From positions 1-64,000 of the forward strand of contig DASSNU010000021.1 of assembly GCA_035701265.1 (NCBI GenBank): a DNA stretch of 64,000 nt, given 5' to 3'. The stretch comes from DASSNU01 sp035701265 (GTDB taxonomy: Bacteria > Gemmatimonadota > Gemmatimonadetes > Gemmatimonadales > Gemmatimonadaceae). The notes beneath the pieces were generated by a model. It made no database searches and was not told where the DNA came from. It worked only from the letters and a program-made list of their open reading frames with translations. The translations under genes and the position numbers were made by a program. This document shows, piece by piece, positions 34,586-43,811 of this stretch; position 1 is the stretch's first letter, and the number at the start of each line of letters is the position of its first letter.

Positions 34586-34864
34586 GTGACCGGCTGGATG
34601 TGGAGTTGGAAAGGACTGACGACGTCGTGGGGAGGGGCGCTCGCCCTCGCCTCTACGCTTCTCTTCCTGGGTTTGCGTCAGGGGCGGTGGAAGTTCTACT
34701 GGTTGCTGCCAGACCCGAACGGCCTCCGGTCGATCGGCAGCATTTACCGCACGACGCTCTCGAGCCGGCCGCTGGAGTCGACGGCAGTTCTCATCGTGCT
34801 ATCGCTCGCGTTCGTTCTGACGATCATGTGGATGGGCGCGCGGATATGGCACCAGTTTGCGTAG
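34586..34864 (+). CDS. Small two-helix membrane protein
   Basis: A 92-residue protein starting at a GTG with GAGGAGG seven bases upstream. Helix one (WGGALALASTLLFLGL) and helix two (TAVLIVLSLAFVLTIMWMGA) flank a polar loop (RWKFYWLLPDPNGLRSIGSI). No family recognised. It ends convergently with the ADOP permease; the 113-bp gap holds only a weak GGCGA/TCGCC dyad. Confidence 0.65.
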   Translation: MTGWMWSWKGLTTSWGGALALASTLLFLGLRQGRWKFYWLLPDPNGLRSIGSIYRTTLSSRPLESTAVLIVLSLAFVLTIMWMGARIWHQFA

Positions 34865-34977
34865 AACCAGCAACGCCTCACACGAACGCGTCGGCGCATT
34901 GCGCCGCACGAAGCCGGACGCTATAGGGGGCGACGGTTACATCGCCGCACGTTACAGCTCCAGCTCACGCGCCATCC

Positions 34978-37677
34978 TCACACATCCGGCCGCAATGCCT
35001 GAGCGATGTCGATCGTGCTGGCGCGCCGGGCAGGGAACCAGCTCGCCGCCACGGCCACGCCGGACATCACGATCACGGCAGCCAGCAGCGTGACCGGGTC
35101 GGTGGGCGCCACCTGAAAGAGGAGCGCCGTCACGAATCGTGCGACGGCCACCGTGATCGCGAGACCGAACGCGATGCCGATCGCCGCCACCGCCACCGAC
35201 TGCCAGAGCACCCGCCACCGCAGCGTACGGGGGTGTGCGCCGAGTGCCACGCGCACCGCCATGTCGCGCACGCGGAGACTCACCATGTACGACATCACGC
35301 CGTAGAGCCCCACCGCGCCGATCAACAGCGCCGCAAGCGACGCGAGCTCGAGCAATTGCAGCGTGAACGATGTCCGCGCCGTCGAGCGCGTCACGATGTC
35401 CGCGATGGGCGTGACGCTGTAGATGGGGATGCCCGGTGCCAGTGCACGGAACGCGCGCTCCATGGGACGCACGAGCGTGTGCGGATCACCGGTGGTGCGA
35501 ACGACGAAGGCCAGATCGCGCGGCATCCATCGGGTCGCGCCCGCGCCGCCGTCCGCGGTCGCGGGTCCGGGGGCGGTGACGAGCGGGAGATACACCGTCT
35601 CGTCCGGCGCCTCATCGAGTCGCGTCCCGCGAACGTCGCCCGTCACGCCGACGATCGTGACGGCAGCCCCCAGCGGCGTCATACGCAACCGGCGGCCGAT
35701 GGCGGCACTGTCGCCCCAATAGCGCCTCGCAAGGGCACGCGTGACCACTGCTTCGAGTGGCGCGCGGGCCGGATCGGGGCGCTCGAACGTGCGCCCCGCG
35801 ATGAGCGGGATGCCGAGCGCACGGAATGCGTCCGGTGAGACGTAGACGAGTTGATGGATGTTCGGCATCTGCCCCATCGCGAGTTGCCGGTCCTCCACGA
35901 ACACCGCGGTGTCGCGGCGCCCCTCGTCGTCGAGCGGAAGCTTGGAGATGACGCCCGCGGTCGAGACCCCCGGCAGTGCGCGCATCGCGTCGAGCGCGCG
36001 CAGCACCAGCCCGGCAGCGTCGGCGGTGGTGGGATAGCTGGCGGCCGGGAGCGCGACGCGGAAGGTGACGGATCCGGCGCTGTCGAAGCCGGCAGGCACC
36101 TGGCGCAGTTGACGGAAGCTGCGCGCCATGAGTCCGGCGCCGGCCACGAGCACCAGGGCGAGCGCCACCTGCACCACCACGAGCGCGCGCCGTGCGCGAT
36201 GCCGGCTGCGTGCCGCCGTGGAAGTACGCGACGACTGCACGGGCGGCAATGACGCCCGTGGGCGGTTGACGCGCAGCGCGGGAGCGACGCTCACGGCGAG
36301 CGCGGCGACCACCACGATCCCCGCCGTCACAGCGAGCACCGTACCGTCTATCCCGACGCTCGCGAGCCGCGGGATGGCGAATCCGGACGACGCGGAGCGA
36401 AGGACACCGAGCCCCGCATACGCGAGCGCGAGGCCGAGCACAGCACCCAGCGCGGACACGAGGAGCCCCTCGAAGAAGAACTCGGCGATCATCGCTCCAC
36501 GCCCGGCTCCTAGCGCGCGGCGAATGACGAGGTCGTGCTGCCGCTCCTCCGCGCGCACGAGAAAGAGATTGACCACGTTCGCGCAGGCGATGAGGAGCAG
36601 GAACCCCGCGGCGGCGAACACCACCCAGAGCGCGCGGCTCACGCCGCCCACCATCGTCTCGCGCAGGGTGCGCACGAGCGGGTGCATGTGTGTGACGGCG
36701 ATCGCGTCGGCGGTGAGTCGCCCCGGAAATGCTTGCGGCACCTGCGGCAGCAGCTTGTCGAGATCTGCACCAGCGGCGCGCAGCGTGACGCCAGGACGGA
36801 GCCGGGCGACGACGTGCAGATCGAAGGTGGCCGACTCGGTGCGCGCCGGATCGACTTCCACCGGCAGCCAGAGCGCGGTGCGATCGTCGGGGAAGGCGAA
36901 GTTCGCCGGCATCACGCCCACCACCTCGTGCCTGACGCCATCCACGGTGATCGTGCTGCCGACGATGTTCGGGTCGGACGCGAAACGCGATCGCCAGAGC
37001 GGCTCGGCGAGGATGGCGACGGGGCGCGAGCCGGGGAGATCGTCGCCGTCAGTGAAGGCGCGTCCGGCGATCGGTGCGACGCCGAGAACGTGGAAGAGAC
37101 TCGCACTCGCACGTGCCGCCTCCACGCGCGCGGCGTGTGCGGCGTCGTCCACACCTCCCACGTTCACTGCGGTGGACTGGTATGCTCCCACGCCGGTGAA
37201 GACGTGGTTGGCGCGGCGGTAGTAGAGATAGGTGGCGTCGGACTGATCCACGCGACTCGCGCCCTGCAACACGATCGTGTGCGAGACGTCCACCAGCTCG
37301 GCGGGGCGCGCGAAGGGAAGGGGACGGAGGAGGACGCCATCAACCAGGCTGAAGACGGCGGCGGTAGCACCGATGCCGAGCATGAGCGTGAGCACCGCCG
37401 TCACGGTGAAGACGGGTTTTCGCGCCAGGCGACGCGTGGCGCGGCGGAGCTGCTGGGGGAGCGCCTCTAGCCACGCGATCGTGCGGCGGCGATGATAGCG
37501 CTCCTGCACGAGCGTCACGTTCCCGAAGCGCCGGCGTGCCTCGTTCGCTGCGTCGCGCGGCGAGAAGCCCTCGGCGATGAGTCGGTCCGTCTCGAGTGCC
37601 AGATGTGCGGCGATCTCATCGGAAAAATCGTCGTCCCGCCGCCGCCAACGCGTGAGCAAACGCAACGGATGCCACAT
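34978..37677 (-). CDS. ADOP/MacB-type ABC transporter permease
   Basis: An 899-residue FtsX-like permease. The N-terminal prefix domain (DDFSDEIAAHLALETDRLIA, SPRDAANEARRRFGNVTLVQ) precedes helix 1 (FTVTAVLTLMLGIGATAAVF) and a MacB-type periplasmic core (VVGVMPANFAFPDD). A second FtsX block follows (AGFLLLIACANVVNLFLVRA, DLVIRRALGAGRG), duplicated in the C-terminal half (LIGAVGLYGVMSYMVSLRVR, MAVRVALGA). The start at 37677 gives MWHPLRLLTRWRRR. It probably works with an unlinked ATPase in envelope efflux. The upstream PadR gene ends four bases before it. Confidence 0.93.
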   Translation of the reverse strand: MWHPLRLLTRWRRRDDDFSDEIAAHLALETDRLIAEGFSPRDAANEARRRFGNVTLVQERYHRRRTIAWLEALPQQLRRATRRLARKPVFTVTAVLTLMLGIGATAAVFSLVDGVLLRPLPFARPAELVDVSHTIVLQGASRVDQSDATYLYYRRANHVFTGVGAYQSTAVNVGGVDDAAHAARVEAARASASLFHVLGVAPIAGRAFTDGDDLPGSRPVAILAEPLWRSRFASDPNIVGSTITVDGVRHEVVGVMPANFAFPDDRTALWLPVEVDPARTESATFDLHVVARLRPGVTLRAAGADLDKLLPQVPQAFPGRLTADAIAVTHMHPLVRTLRETMVGGVSRALWVVFAAAGFLLLIACANVVNLFLVRAEERQHDLVIRRALGAGRGAMIAEFFFEGLLVSALGAVLGLALAYAGLGVLRSASSGFAIPRLASVGIDGTVLAVTAGIVVVAALAVSVAPALRVNRPRASLPPVQSSRTSTAARSRHRARRALVVVQVALALVLVAGAGLMARSFRQLRQVPAGFDSAGSVTFRVALPAASYPTTADAAGLVLRALDAMRALPGVSTAGVISKLPLDDEGRRDTAVFVEDRQLAMGQMPNIHQLVYVSPDAFRALGIPLIAGRTFERPDPARAPLEAVVTRALARRYWGDSAAIGRRLRMTPLGAAVTIVGVTGDVRGTRLDEAPDETVYLPLVTAPGPATADGGAGATRWMPRDLAFVVRTTGDPHTLVRPMERAFRALAPGIPIYSVTPIADIVTRSTARTSFTLQLLELASLAALLIGAVGLYGVMSYMVSLRVRDMAVRVALGAHPRTLRWRVLWQSVAVAAIGIAFGLAITVAVARFVTALLFQVAPTDPVTLLAAVIVMSGVAVAASWFPARRASTIDIAQALRPDV

Positions 37678-37681
37678 GCAA

Positions 37682-38029
37682 TCACCCCGGTTGTGACTGT
37701 GGGGAGAGAACGAGCGCGATCGCTTCGGTGAGCGCCATCCATTCGCGTGTTTCCCGCACCAGTTGGCGGCGTCCGGCGGCGGTGAGCTCGTAGAAGCGCG
37801 CGCGTCGGTTGTTCTCCGACGTCCCCCACTCCGCGCGCACCCATCCGCGCTCCTCGATCCGCTGCAGGGCGGGGTAGAGCGAGCCGTGATCCACCAGGAT
37901 GCCATTCCGTGAGGCGGACTGGATGGCGCGCGCGATCCCCTGTCCGTGCGCGCGGCCGGAGGCGAGCGTGCGCAGGATGAGGAGGTCGAGCGTCCCCTGC
38001 AGGAGCGGAGTCCGATTCCGTGTCGACAT
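37682..38029 (-). CDS. PadR family transcriptional regulator
   Basis: A 115-residue PadR: LLQGTLDLLILRTLASGRAH, DHGSLYPALQRIEERGWVRA, RRARFYELTAAGRRQLVRET. The ATG at 38029 is preceded, 9 bases away, by a -10-like CACTAT, so the mRNA may be nearly leaderless. The gene is followed by the permease after four bases. It probably represses this two-gene operon until a ligand binds. Confidence 0.93.
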   Translation of the reverse strand: MSTRNRTPLLQGTLDLLILRTLASGRAHGQGIARAIQSASRNGILVDHGSLYPALQRIEERGWVRAEWGTSENNRRARFYELTAAGRRQLVRETREWMALTEAIALVLSPQSQPG

Positions 38030-38030
38030 T

Positions 38031-38067
38031 CTACCCGAATAGTGCATCTGCTTGGGTAGGATGTCAA
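38031..38067 (-). promoter_or_regulatory. Promoter with embedded operator dyad for the PadR-permease operon
   Basis: Minus strand: TTGACA (38067-38062), 17-base spacer, CACTAT (38044-38039), then nine bases to the ATG. CTACCC (38031-38036) and GGGTAG (38054-38059) form a dyad that spans the core promoter. Autorepression by the PadR protein is the natural reading. Confidence 0.55.
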
Positions 38068-38304
38068 CAGGAGGGAGTGTCCGTCGGGGCGGGCGCCGGA
38101 GGCGGCATGCCGGAACGCGGCGCCGTGCGTGGACGGCGGCGCACGCGGTGCAGTTGCGCCGCCCCTTCCGTCGCGCACTCTTCCCGTCCACCGGGCCGGC
38201 GTGTAGTGTATGCTGCGATCCGCGATCGATCCGCCGGGCGTGGTACCCTGCCGCCACGGCGCGGCCCTCTCCGCGAACCCCCTCGCCGCGTTGGAGACGC
38301 CTCC

Positions 38305-39516
38305 ATGAGTCCCAAAGCCGCGCTCCTCGGCGCGTTAGTTGTCCTTACCGTCGTGTACATCGTCGTCTGGGCGCTGCAGGTGGCGCGCAGCCGTGGGACG
38401 GTTCCGGGTGATGGCCGTCCCTCCGCGTTCGATGCGGCGCTCGGGTTCCTCACCGACTTCTTCGACACGCTCGGCATCGGCTCGTTCGCGCCCACGACAT
38501 CCGTGTTCAAGCTGCAGCACGGTGGGGGATGGAACCGGCTGCGCGGGCGTGCGCCGTCGTACGTGCTCTTCGGCTTCGTGACCGGTCTCTTCGCGGGCTA
38601 CCTGCTGCGCGCCGACACGCCCGCCGGGCATCTTCCGTTCGTCGCGGTCGTGACGCGCGGCCACTCGCTCACCGCGGCTGAGGCGCCGATGCTCGCCGAC
38701 GCGCGCGCCGCGTTCGTGTGGGTGGTGGGGCTCGCCGTAGCCGGCGCGCTCCTGGGATGGATCATCGCGGCCGTCAAGAACAGGAAGGGCCCGGGCGGCG
38801 GCAGCGCGCAGGTGCTCGACGAGCACATCCCCGGCACGCTCAACGCCGGACACACGCTGCCGACCATCGCCGAGGCGCTCGTGTTCATCCTGGTGGTGAA
38901 CGTGGGGTTCACGACGCTCATCACGCTCATCGCGGCCTCGGTGCTGGGCGGATGGCTCGGCGCAGGGATCGTCGCGCGCTGGCCGCGCCGCAAGGTGCAG
39001 ATTGGAATGGGACTCGCGCTCCTCGCCGCGGCGGCGCTGTTCGTCATCAAGAATCTGGACGAGATGCGTGGGACGCCCATCTTCGCCGGCGGTGATGCGA
39101 CCGCGCTGCACGGCACGTTGCTCGCCGTCGGGATCGTGGGGAACTTCACGCTCGGCGCGCTGATGACGCTGGGGATCGGACTGTACGCGCCGTGCCTTAT
39201 CATGATCAGCCTGCTGGGAATGAATCCGCGTGCGGCGTTTCCCATCATGATGGGTTCGTGCGCGTTTCTCATGCCCGTGGCGAGCCTGCGCTTCATCCGG
39301 AAGGGGAGCTACAACCTGCGCGCGGCACTGGGGCTCACGATCGGCGGCATACCGGGCGTGTTGCTTGCCGCGCTCATCGTGAAGTCACTCCCCCTGACGG
39401 CGGTGCGATGGCTCGTAGTGCTCGTCGTGCTGTACGCGGCCACGGCCATGCTGCGCTCGGCCATGGGGAAGGTGCAAGTGGTGTCGCCATCGGCATCGGA
39501 TGAGGCGACGGCCTGA
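38305..39516 (+). CDS. TauE/SafE-like membrane transporter with extra internal segment
   Basis: A 403-residue membrane protein. The N-terminal core LTDFFDTLGIGSFAPTTSVF and the later DEHIPGTLNAGHTLPTIAEA, with GAGIVARWPRRKVQIGMGLA, are the TauE/SafE family blocks for sulfite or sulfoacetate-type anion export. Residues 72-170 form an added segment with two helices (PSYVLFGFVTGLFAGYLL, FVWVVGLAVAGALLGWIIAA) between two blocks that are normally adjacent. The ATG at 38305 follows a divergent spacer shared with the PadR gene. Confidence 0.87.
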   Translation: MSPKAALLGALVVLTVVYIVVWALQVARSRGTVPGDGRPSAFDAALGFLTDFFDTLGIGSFAPTTSVFKLQHGGGWNRLRGRAPSYVLFGFVTGLFAGYLLRADTPAGHLPFVAVVTRGHSLTAAEAPMLADARAAFVWVVGLAVAGALLGWIIAAVKNRKGPGGGSAQVLDEHIPGTLNAGHTLPTIAEALVFILVVNVGFTTLITLIAASVLGGWLGAGIVARWPRRKVQIGMGLALLAAAALFVIKNLDEMRGTPIFAGGDATALHGTLLAVGIVGNFTLGALMTLGIGLYAPCLIMISLLGMNPRAAFPIMMGSCAFLMPVASLRFIRKGSYNLRAALGLTIGGIPGVLLAALIVKSLPLTAVRWLVVLVVLYAATAMLRSAMGKVQVVSPSASDEATA

Positions 39517-39643
39517 GCGCGCCCACGTACGCGCGCACGTGGAGCGCTGGCCGTTGGTGAAATACGTGGACGGGTAGGGCTGACGACGGAATCTCGGCGA
39601 CTGCCGGCGCACGTGCGTCAACGACGACAACCGTGGGGGACCA

Positions 39644-40066
39644 ATGAGCACAGCACCCAGATGGCTCGTGGTGATTGCCGTGATCGCGCTCCTCTGGAAT
39701 CTGCTCGGCTGCGTGGGCGTGCTCGCCGATCTCAGCCTGACCGCGGACGACGTGGCCGCGTTGCCCGCCGCGCAACGTGCGATGTACGAGTCGCGGCCGG
39801 CGTGGGGGCTTGCGGCGAGTGCACTGGCGGTGCTCGCTGGAGTTGCCGGGAGCATCGCGCTTCTGCTCCGGAAACGATGGGCGTCCGTGGCGTTCGCACT
39901 CTCGCTCGCCGGCATCGTGATACAGGATCTGTGGCTCGCCAGCGCCGCGTCCCGTGTATCGTCGGTCCCGGTCGTCCCGATGCTGCTGCAAGGCGTCGTG
40001 CTCATCGTCGGGATCGGACTTCTCATCCTGAGTCGGCGTGCAGCTGCGCGAGGGTGGCTCACGTAA
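39644..40066 (+). CDS. Four-helix membrane protein of unknown function
   Basis: A 140-residue protein with helices WLVVIAVIALLWNLLGCVGV, WGLAASALAVLAGVAGSIAL, WASVAFALSLAGIVIQDLWL and MLLQGVVLIVGIGLLIL. A polar loop (AALPAAQRAMYESRP) follows helix one. This arrangement recurs in small proteins sometimes misnamed sugar transporters; no function is supported. Confidence 0.78.
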   Translation: MSTAPRWLVVIAVIALLWNLLGCVGVLADLSLTADDVAALPAAQRAMYESRPAWGLAASALAVLAGVAGSIALLLRKRWASVAFALSLAGIVIQDLWLASAASRVSSVPVVPMLLQGVVLIVGIGLLILSRRAAARGWLT

Positions 40067-40192
40067 GGCGCACAACGCCGTTCGCTGGTGGCGTCGCATG
40101 TGGCACGAGACGCAGGCACCGTCGTCACCCACGGTCGCGGCACGCGGCCCCACCCGAGGGAGTCAGACCACGACAGGTCCGGAGGCGCGCGC

Positions 40193-40759
40193 ATGAGCAG
40201 AACGCAGTACTACACCGCAGCGTCGCTCGACGGGTTCATCGCCGACCCGCATCACTCACTCGATTGGCTGATGCAGTTCGGCGAAGCGGGGACCGACGAC
40301 TACCCCGACTTCATCGCGAACGTCGGCGCACTGGCGATGGGCTCAGCCACGTACGAGTGGGTTCTGCGCCACGTGCTCGATCCGGGCGCCGCGCACCCGC
40401 GCCGGTGGCCGTACGAGCAGCCCACGTGGGTGTTCACGAGCCGCACGCTCCAGTCGGTCGCAGGAGCGGACATTCACTTCGCGCGTGGGGACGTGACGAC
40501 GGCACACGCCGAGATGCTTGCCGCGGCGGGAGGGAAGAACGTGTGGGTCGTGGGAGGCGGAGAGCTGGCCGGACAGTTTTATGACCGCGGTCTGCTGGAC
40601 GACATCATCGTCACGATCGCGTCAGTGACGCTCGGCGCGGGGAAGCCGCTCCTTCCGCGTTCGATCGTGACTCCACCGCTGCGGCTGGTGTCGTCAACCG
40701 TCTACGGGACGGCGTTCGTGCAACTCCGGTACGAGGTACAGCACGCGGAAGCCCGGTAA
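40193..40759 (+). CDS. Dihydrofolate reductase family protein
   Basis: A 188-residue protein: TQYYTAASLDGFIADPHHSL, NVGALAMGSATYEWVLRHVL, VWVVGGGELAGQFYDRGLLD. The GGG turn and E-L-A-x-x-F match the RibD C-terminal/YyaP fold with an NADP site. The ATG at 40193 follows GGAGG. It is a paralogue of the gene at 13271 but clearly diverged. It ends before a strong bidirectional terminator. Confidence 0.9.
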   Translation: MSRTQYYTAASLDGFIADPHHSLDWLMQFGEAGTDDYPDFIANVGALAMGSATYEWVLRHVLDPGAAHPRRWPYEQPTWVFTSRTLQSVAGADIHFARGDVTTAHAEMLAAAGGKNVWVVGGGELAGQFYDRGLLDDIIVTIASVTLGAGKPLLPRSIVTPPLRLVSSTVYGTAFVQLRYEVQHAEAR

Positions 40760-40807
40760 TCGCCACCATGCCGGACGGACGGTGACGGTCGCCGGCGGAG
40801 CACGTAC

Positions 40808-40837
40808 CGCGGGTGGGTCGAGTGCGACCCACCCGCG
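40808..40837. terminator. Bidirectional hairpin terminator
   Basis: CGCGGGTGGGTCG pairs perfectly with CGACCCACCCGCG (13 bp) around an AGTG loop, between the convergent DHFR-like and DinB-like genes. Confidence 0.72.
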
Positions 40838-40843
40838 CGAGAT

Positions 40844-41428
40844 TCACTCCCCGCTCTGACGCGGCCGCGGCAGAGCCGTGGGCGGCAGGATGCCGTTCAG
40901 CCGCATGTAGTTCGCGATCTGGCTGTAGTGATCCGCCATGTCGAGCGCGTGTCCGAGCGCCATGCTCGCGCGGCTCGTGTGGAATGTCCGCCCCTCGTAT
41001 GAGAGGGTGACGGAGTCCGCCAGATTGCTGTCCTGCAGTTGCGCGAACGCCTTCGTGCAGAAGTCGAAGGACTCCTTGAGCTTGGCGACGAGCTTCGCCT
41101 TGGGCCACTTTCCCTTCACCGAATCGGCCGTTGCGGTGTCCTCGGCGGCGCGCGTCGCCTTCATCTCGCCGAAGCTCTCGCAGAAGGCATAGTTGTCGTT
41201 GGCGAGATGTTGAGCGATGTCGCCGATGGTGAGCTGCGCGGGCGTGGGCTTGTAGGCGAACTTCGACTCCGGTATGGAGTCGAAGGCCTGCGCGAGGTTC
41301 CGCTGGAGCGCCATGGTGCGCCCGCGGAAGGCGGCGGTGATCGGATTCGCCGCCGCCGCGGCGGACTGCTGGGCGCGGAGCGGCGCCGCGCAGAGGAGCG
41401 CGAGGAGCACGACACACGTGGGCTTCAT
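40844..41428 (-). CDS. Exported DinB-like (DUF664-type) protein
   Basis: A 194-residue protein with a signal peptide (MKPTCVVLLALLCAAPLRAQ). The four-helix DinB pattern has its three expected metal ligands visible as His in DIAQHLANDNYAFCES and in SMALGHALDMADHYSQIANY (H-x3-D-x2-DHY). DinB-fold proteins use the site for thiol or other small-molecule chemistry, usually in the cytoplasm, so export is unusual. The ATG at 41428 is divergent from the DUF1697 gene. Confidence 0.84.
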   Translation of the reverse strand: MKPTCVVLLALLCAAPLRAQQSAAAAANPITAAFRGRTMALQRNLAQAFDSIPESKFAYKPTPAQLTIGDIAQHLANDNYAFCESFGEMKATRAAEDTATADSVKGKWPKAKLVAKLKESFDFCTKAFAQLQDSNLADSVTLSYEGRTFHTSRASMALGHALDMADHYSQIANYMRLNGILPPTALPRPRQSGE

Positions 41429-41654
41429 ATGGTCTCCTGAAAAGGGGCAGGGCTCTGGCCAGGGCACCGCGAGACGCGTCATGATTCTGGGCGGCGGCAC
41501 GGCGCTGCGCAATTGGCGGAACCGCACCAGGCGGGCTCGCACCCTGGAGGCGCCGCCGGCGGGACCCAGGGGCGCTGACCACCTGTGTTGGAGGATGGAG
41601 CGTGATCCGTGGCCGGTACTGACGCAGCGCTGACCTGATCGGCAGGAGGGTGCG

Positions 41655-42218
41655 ATGGCCCGGGTCGTCTTCCTGAGAGGGGTGAACGTCGGCGGGCACC
41701 GGACCTTCCGGCCGAGCGTGCTCGCGCAGAAGCTCCGGCACCTGGACGTGGTGAACATCGGTGCGGCTGGCACCTTCGTGGTCCGGCGTCCGGTGAGCCA
41801 GGCAGCGCTCCGCGCCGAGCTCGCGCGGCTGCTCCCCTTCGAGACGAGCGTCATGATCTGCTCGGGTCGCGAGGTGCTGCAGCTTGCGGAGATGAATCCA
41901 CTGGCGGATGAACTCGCGGGGCCGGAGACGATCGTCCCGTTCGTGAGCGTGCTCGGCAAGCGGCGTGCGCCGTCGTCCCCGCTGCCGCTCCGGTTCCCGG
42001 CGTCGGGGCGATGGGGTCTCCGCATCGAGGGACAGCTCGGCCGCTTCGTCTATGGCGTTTATCGACGCGAGATGCGCGCGATCAGCCATCTCGCGCAGGT
42101 GGACCGCGTGTTCGGCGTCGCGGCGACCACGCGCAACTGGAACACCATGCTGAGCATCGTGCGTGTGCTCGCGCCGGAATCCGCGGGGCCGGAGGCCGCA
42201 CACACGGCGGTCGAGTAG
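41655..42218 (+). CDS. DUF1697 domain-containing protein
   Basis: A 187-residue protein starting MARVVFLRGVNVGGHRTFRP, the hallmark of DUF1697, with VVNIGAAGTFVVRRP and DRVFGVAATTRNWNTMLSIV. It is a widespread cytoplasmic protein of unknown activity. The ATG is preceded by AGGAGG. The 186-bp spacer after it precedes the copper-oxidase operon. Confidence 0.92.
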   Translation: MARVVFLRGVNVGGHRTFRPSVLAQKLRHLDVVNIGAAGTFVVRRPVSQAALRAELARLLPFETSVMICSGREVLQLAEMNPLADELAGPETIVPFVSVLGKRRAPSSPLPLRFPASGRWGLRIEGQLGRFVYGVYRREMRAISHLAQVDRVFGVAATTRNWNTMLSIVRVLAPESAGPEAAHTAVE

Positions 42219-42404
42219 ACGCGGCGCGGCGACCGGGCGCGCACGTACCGCGTCGCAGGCCATTCGCGCCTCGCAAGCGGCTGCGCCTTGCACCGGCGCC
42301 GATCCACGCTGCATACTCTTCCAGCGGTCCGGCACCGACCGAATCGCCGCCCCGCGCTCGTCAAGACGCGCTCGTGGATGCGCTCACGCCATGGAGGAAG
42401 CTCG

Positions 42405-43811
42405 ATGCGCCTCGTCGTTCTCACTCTCGCCCTGTCAGCGCTCGCCAGTACGGCGCAGGCGCAGGACCCCGGAACCACCGTCAAGCCCTTCGATCAGAAG
42501 CGCGGCGGGAGCAGCAACATCCATCTGCTGAGCCACGTCGCCACGCACAGCGGCGCGTGGAAGCTGGCCGACGTGGAGATGGAGCAGGAGCCGGGACGCC
42601 CGTACGTCTACGCGTGCGGCTTCACGAACTTCGACGTGCAGATCTACGACGTGCGCGATCCCGCGCACCCGAAGCAGGTCTACAGTTGGACCATCGAGCA
42701 CCCGGAGCTGCATCGCGGCATCGGCGCGATGGATGGGAAGTACTTCAAGGTCGGCGACCGGTACTACTATGCCCAGTCGTACCAGTTCCTGCAGGGGAGT
42801 CCGGACGCCGATCTGGGCGCGGTGATCTTCGACGTCACCGGCCTGCCCGATTCGTCGAAGGTGAAGGTGGTGGCGCGCATCCGGTATCCGCAGGCGCCGG
42901 GCGGGTTCCACAACACCTTCGCGTACAAGCACTCCGACGGACGCGAGCTGTACTTCGCCACGGTGAACCAGGACTGGGCGCTGGTCTACGATCTCGCCAA
43001 GGTCGTGAGCGGTGCACCGGACAGCACGTGGCTCATCGGCAAGGTGCCCAATCCCACCCCCTTCCGGCAGATGGGCACCGGGAGCTATCACGACTTCTAC
43101 GTGGGGTACGATCCCGGTACGCACCAGGACAAGTTCTACGGCGCCGGGTTGGGCGGGTACTCCGTGTGGGATGTCACCCATCCGGAGTCGCCCACGCAGC
43201 TCTTCACGATCACGGGGCTCGGTCTCGACATCGCGCACACCTTCACGCCATCGCCGGACGGGCGCTACGCGGTGACGGAGACGGAATACGAGTACACGCC
43301 GCTCCGCGTCTGGGACCTCGCTCCAGGACAGAGTGGGGAAGCCAAGAACCTGGATGTGCCGATCAGCGCCTGGGCGGCGGACTGGCGCGACCTCTCGCAC
43401 AATCACGAGGTCCGCTGGCCGTACGTCTTCGTGTCGGCATATGAAGACGGGTTGCAGGTGTTCGATCTCAAGAACCCCACGTCGCCGCACACGGTGGGGT
43501 ACTACTTCACCTGCGAGTGCACGCACATGCACGGCTTCGGCGGCACGCCGGACAACGGGTGGGAGAGCACGATCAGCGTGGAACAGGGCGCCTTTGGCGT
43601 GGACGTGCGCAACTACGACGGCCTGATCGCGCTCTCCGACATGCGCACCGGACTCTGGCTCTTCCGCATGGATGGTTTCAAGGGCTGGAACGGGCACGAC
43701 ATCGGGATGGCGAACATCTCGAGCGTGCAGGACTGGGATCACGGGCCGGACACGTCGCGCGTGGGTTCGTCGCACGGCGCGGCATCGGAGCAGGGGAACG
43801 GATCGCAGTGA
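42405..43811 (+). CDS. Exported LVIVD-repeat beta-propeller protein, first gene of the copper-oxidase operon
   Basis: A 468-residue protein. The ATG at 42405 follows GGAGG by seven bases and begins a signal peptide (MRLVVLTLALSALASTAQAQ). Repeated blades carry the LVIVD-type consensus 'x-V-x-I-Y/W-D-V-x-x-P-x-x-P' (VQIYDVRDPAHPKQVYSWTI, YSVWDVTHPESPTQLFTITG, LQVFDLKNPTSPHTVGYYF). Conserved His residues lie in several blades (FHNTF, SYHDFYVG, DIAHTFTPS, SHNHEVRW, CTHMHGF), which could form a metal centre like that of selenium-binding/methanethiol oxidase propellers. Its stop overlaps the next start. Confidence 0.82.
   Translation: MRLVVLTLALSALASTAQAQDPGTTVKPFDQKRGGSSNIHLLSHVATHSGAWKLADVEMEQEPGRPYVYACGFTNFDVQIYDVRDPAHPKQVYSWTIEHPELHRGIGAMDGKYFKVGDRYYYAQSYQFLQGSPDADLGAVIFDVTGLPDSSKVKVVARIRYPQAPGGFHNTFAYKHSDGRELYFATVNQDWALVYDLAKVVSGAPDSTWLIGKVPNPTPFRQMGTGSYHDFYVGYDPGTHQDKFYGAGLGGYSVWDVTHPESPTQLFTITGLGLDIAHTFTPSPDGRYAVTETEYEYTPLRVWDLAPGQSGEAKNLDVPISAWAADWRDLSHNHEVRWPYVFVSAYEDGLQVFDLKNPTSPHTVGYYFTCECTHMHGFGGTPDNGWESTISVEQGAFGVDVRNYDGLIALSDMRTGLWLFRMDGFKGWNGHDIGMANISSVQDWDHGPDTSRVGSSHGAASEQGNGSQ

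Noticed and set aside
12450..34864. Integron-like cassette array (many small same-strand genes)
   Set aside because: I looked for attC core sites (RYYYAAC and GTTRRRY pairs) between genes and found only isolated chance matches such as GTTAGAC at 32027; no integrase gene is present.
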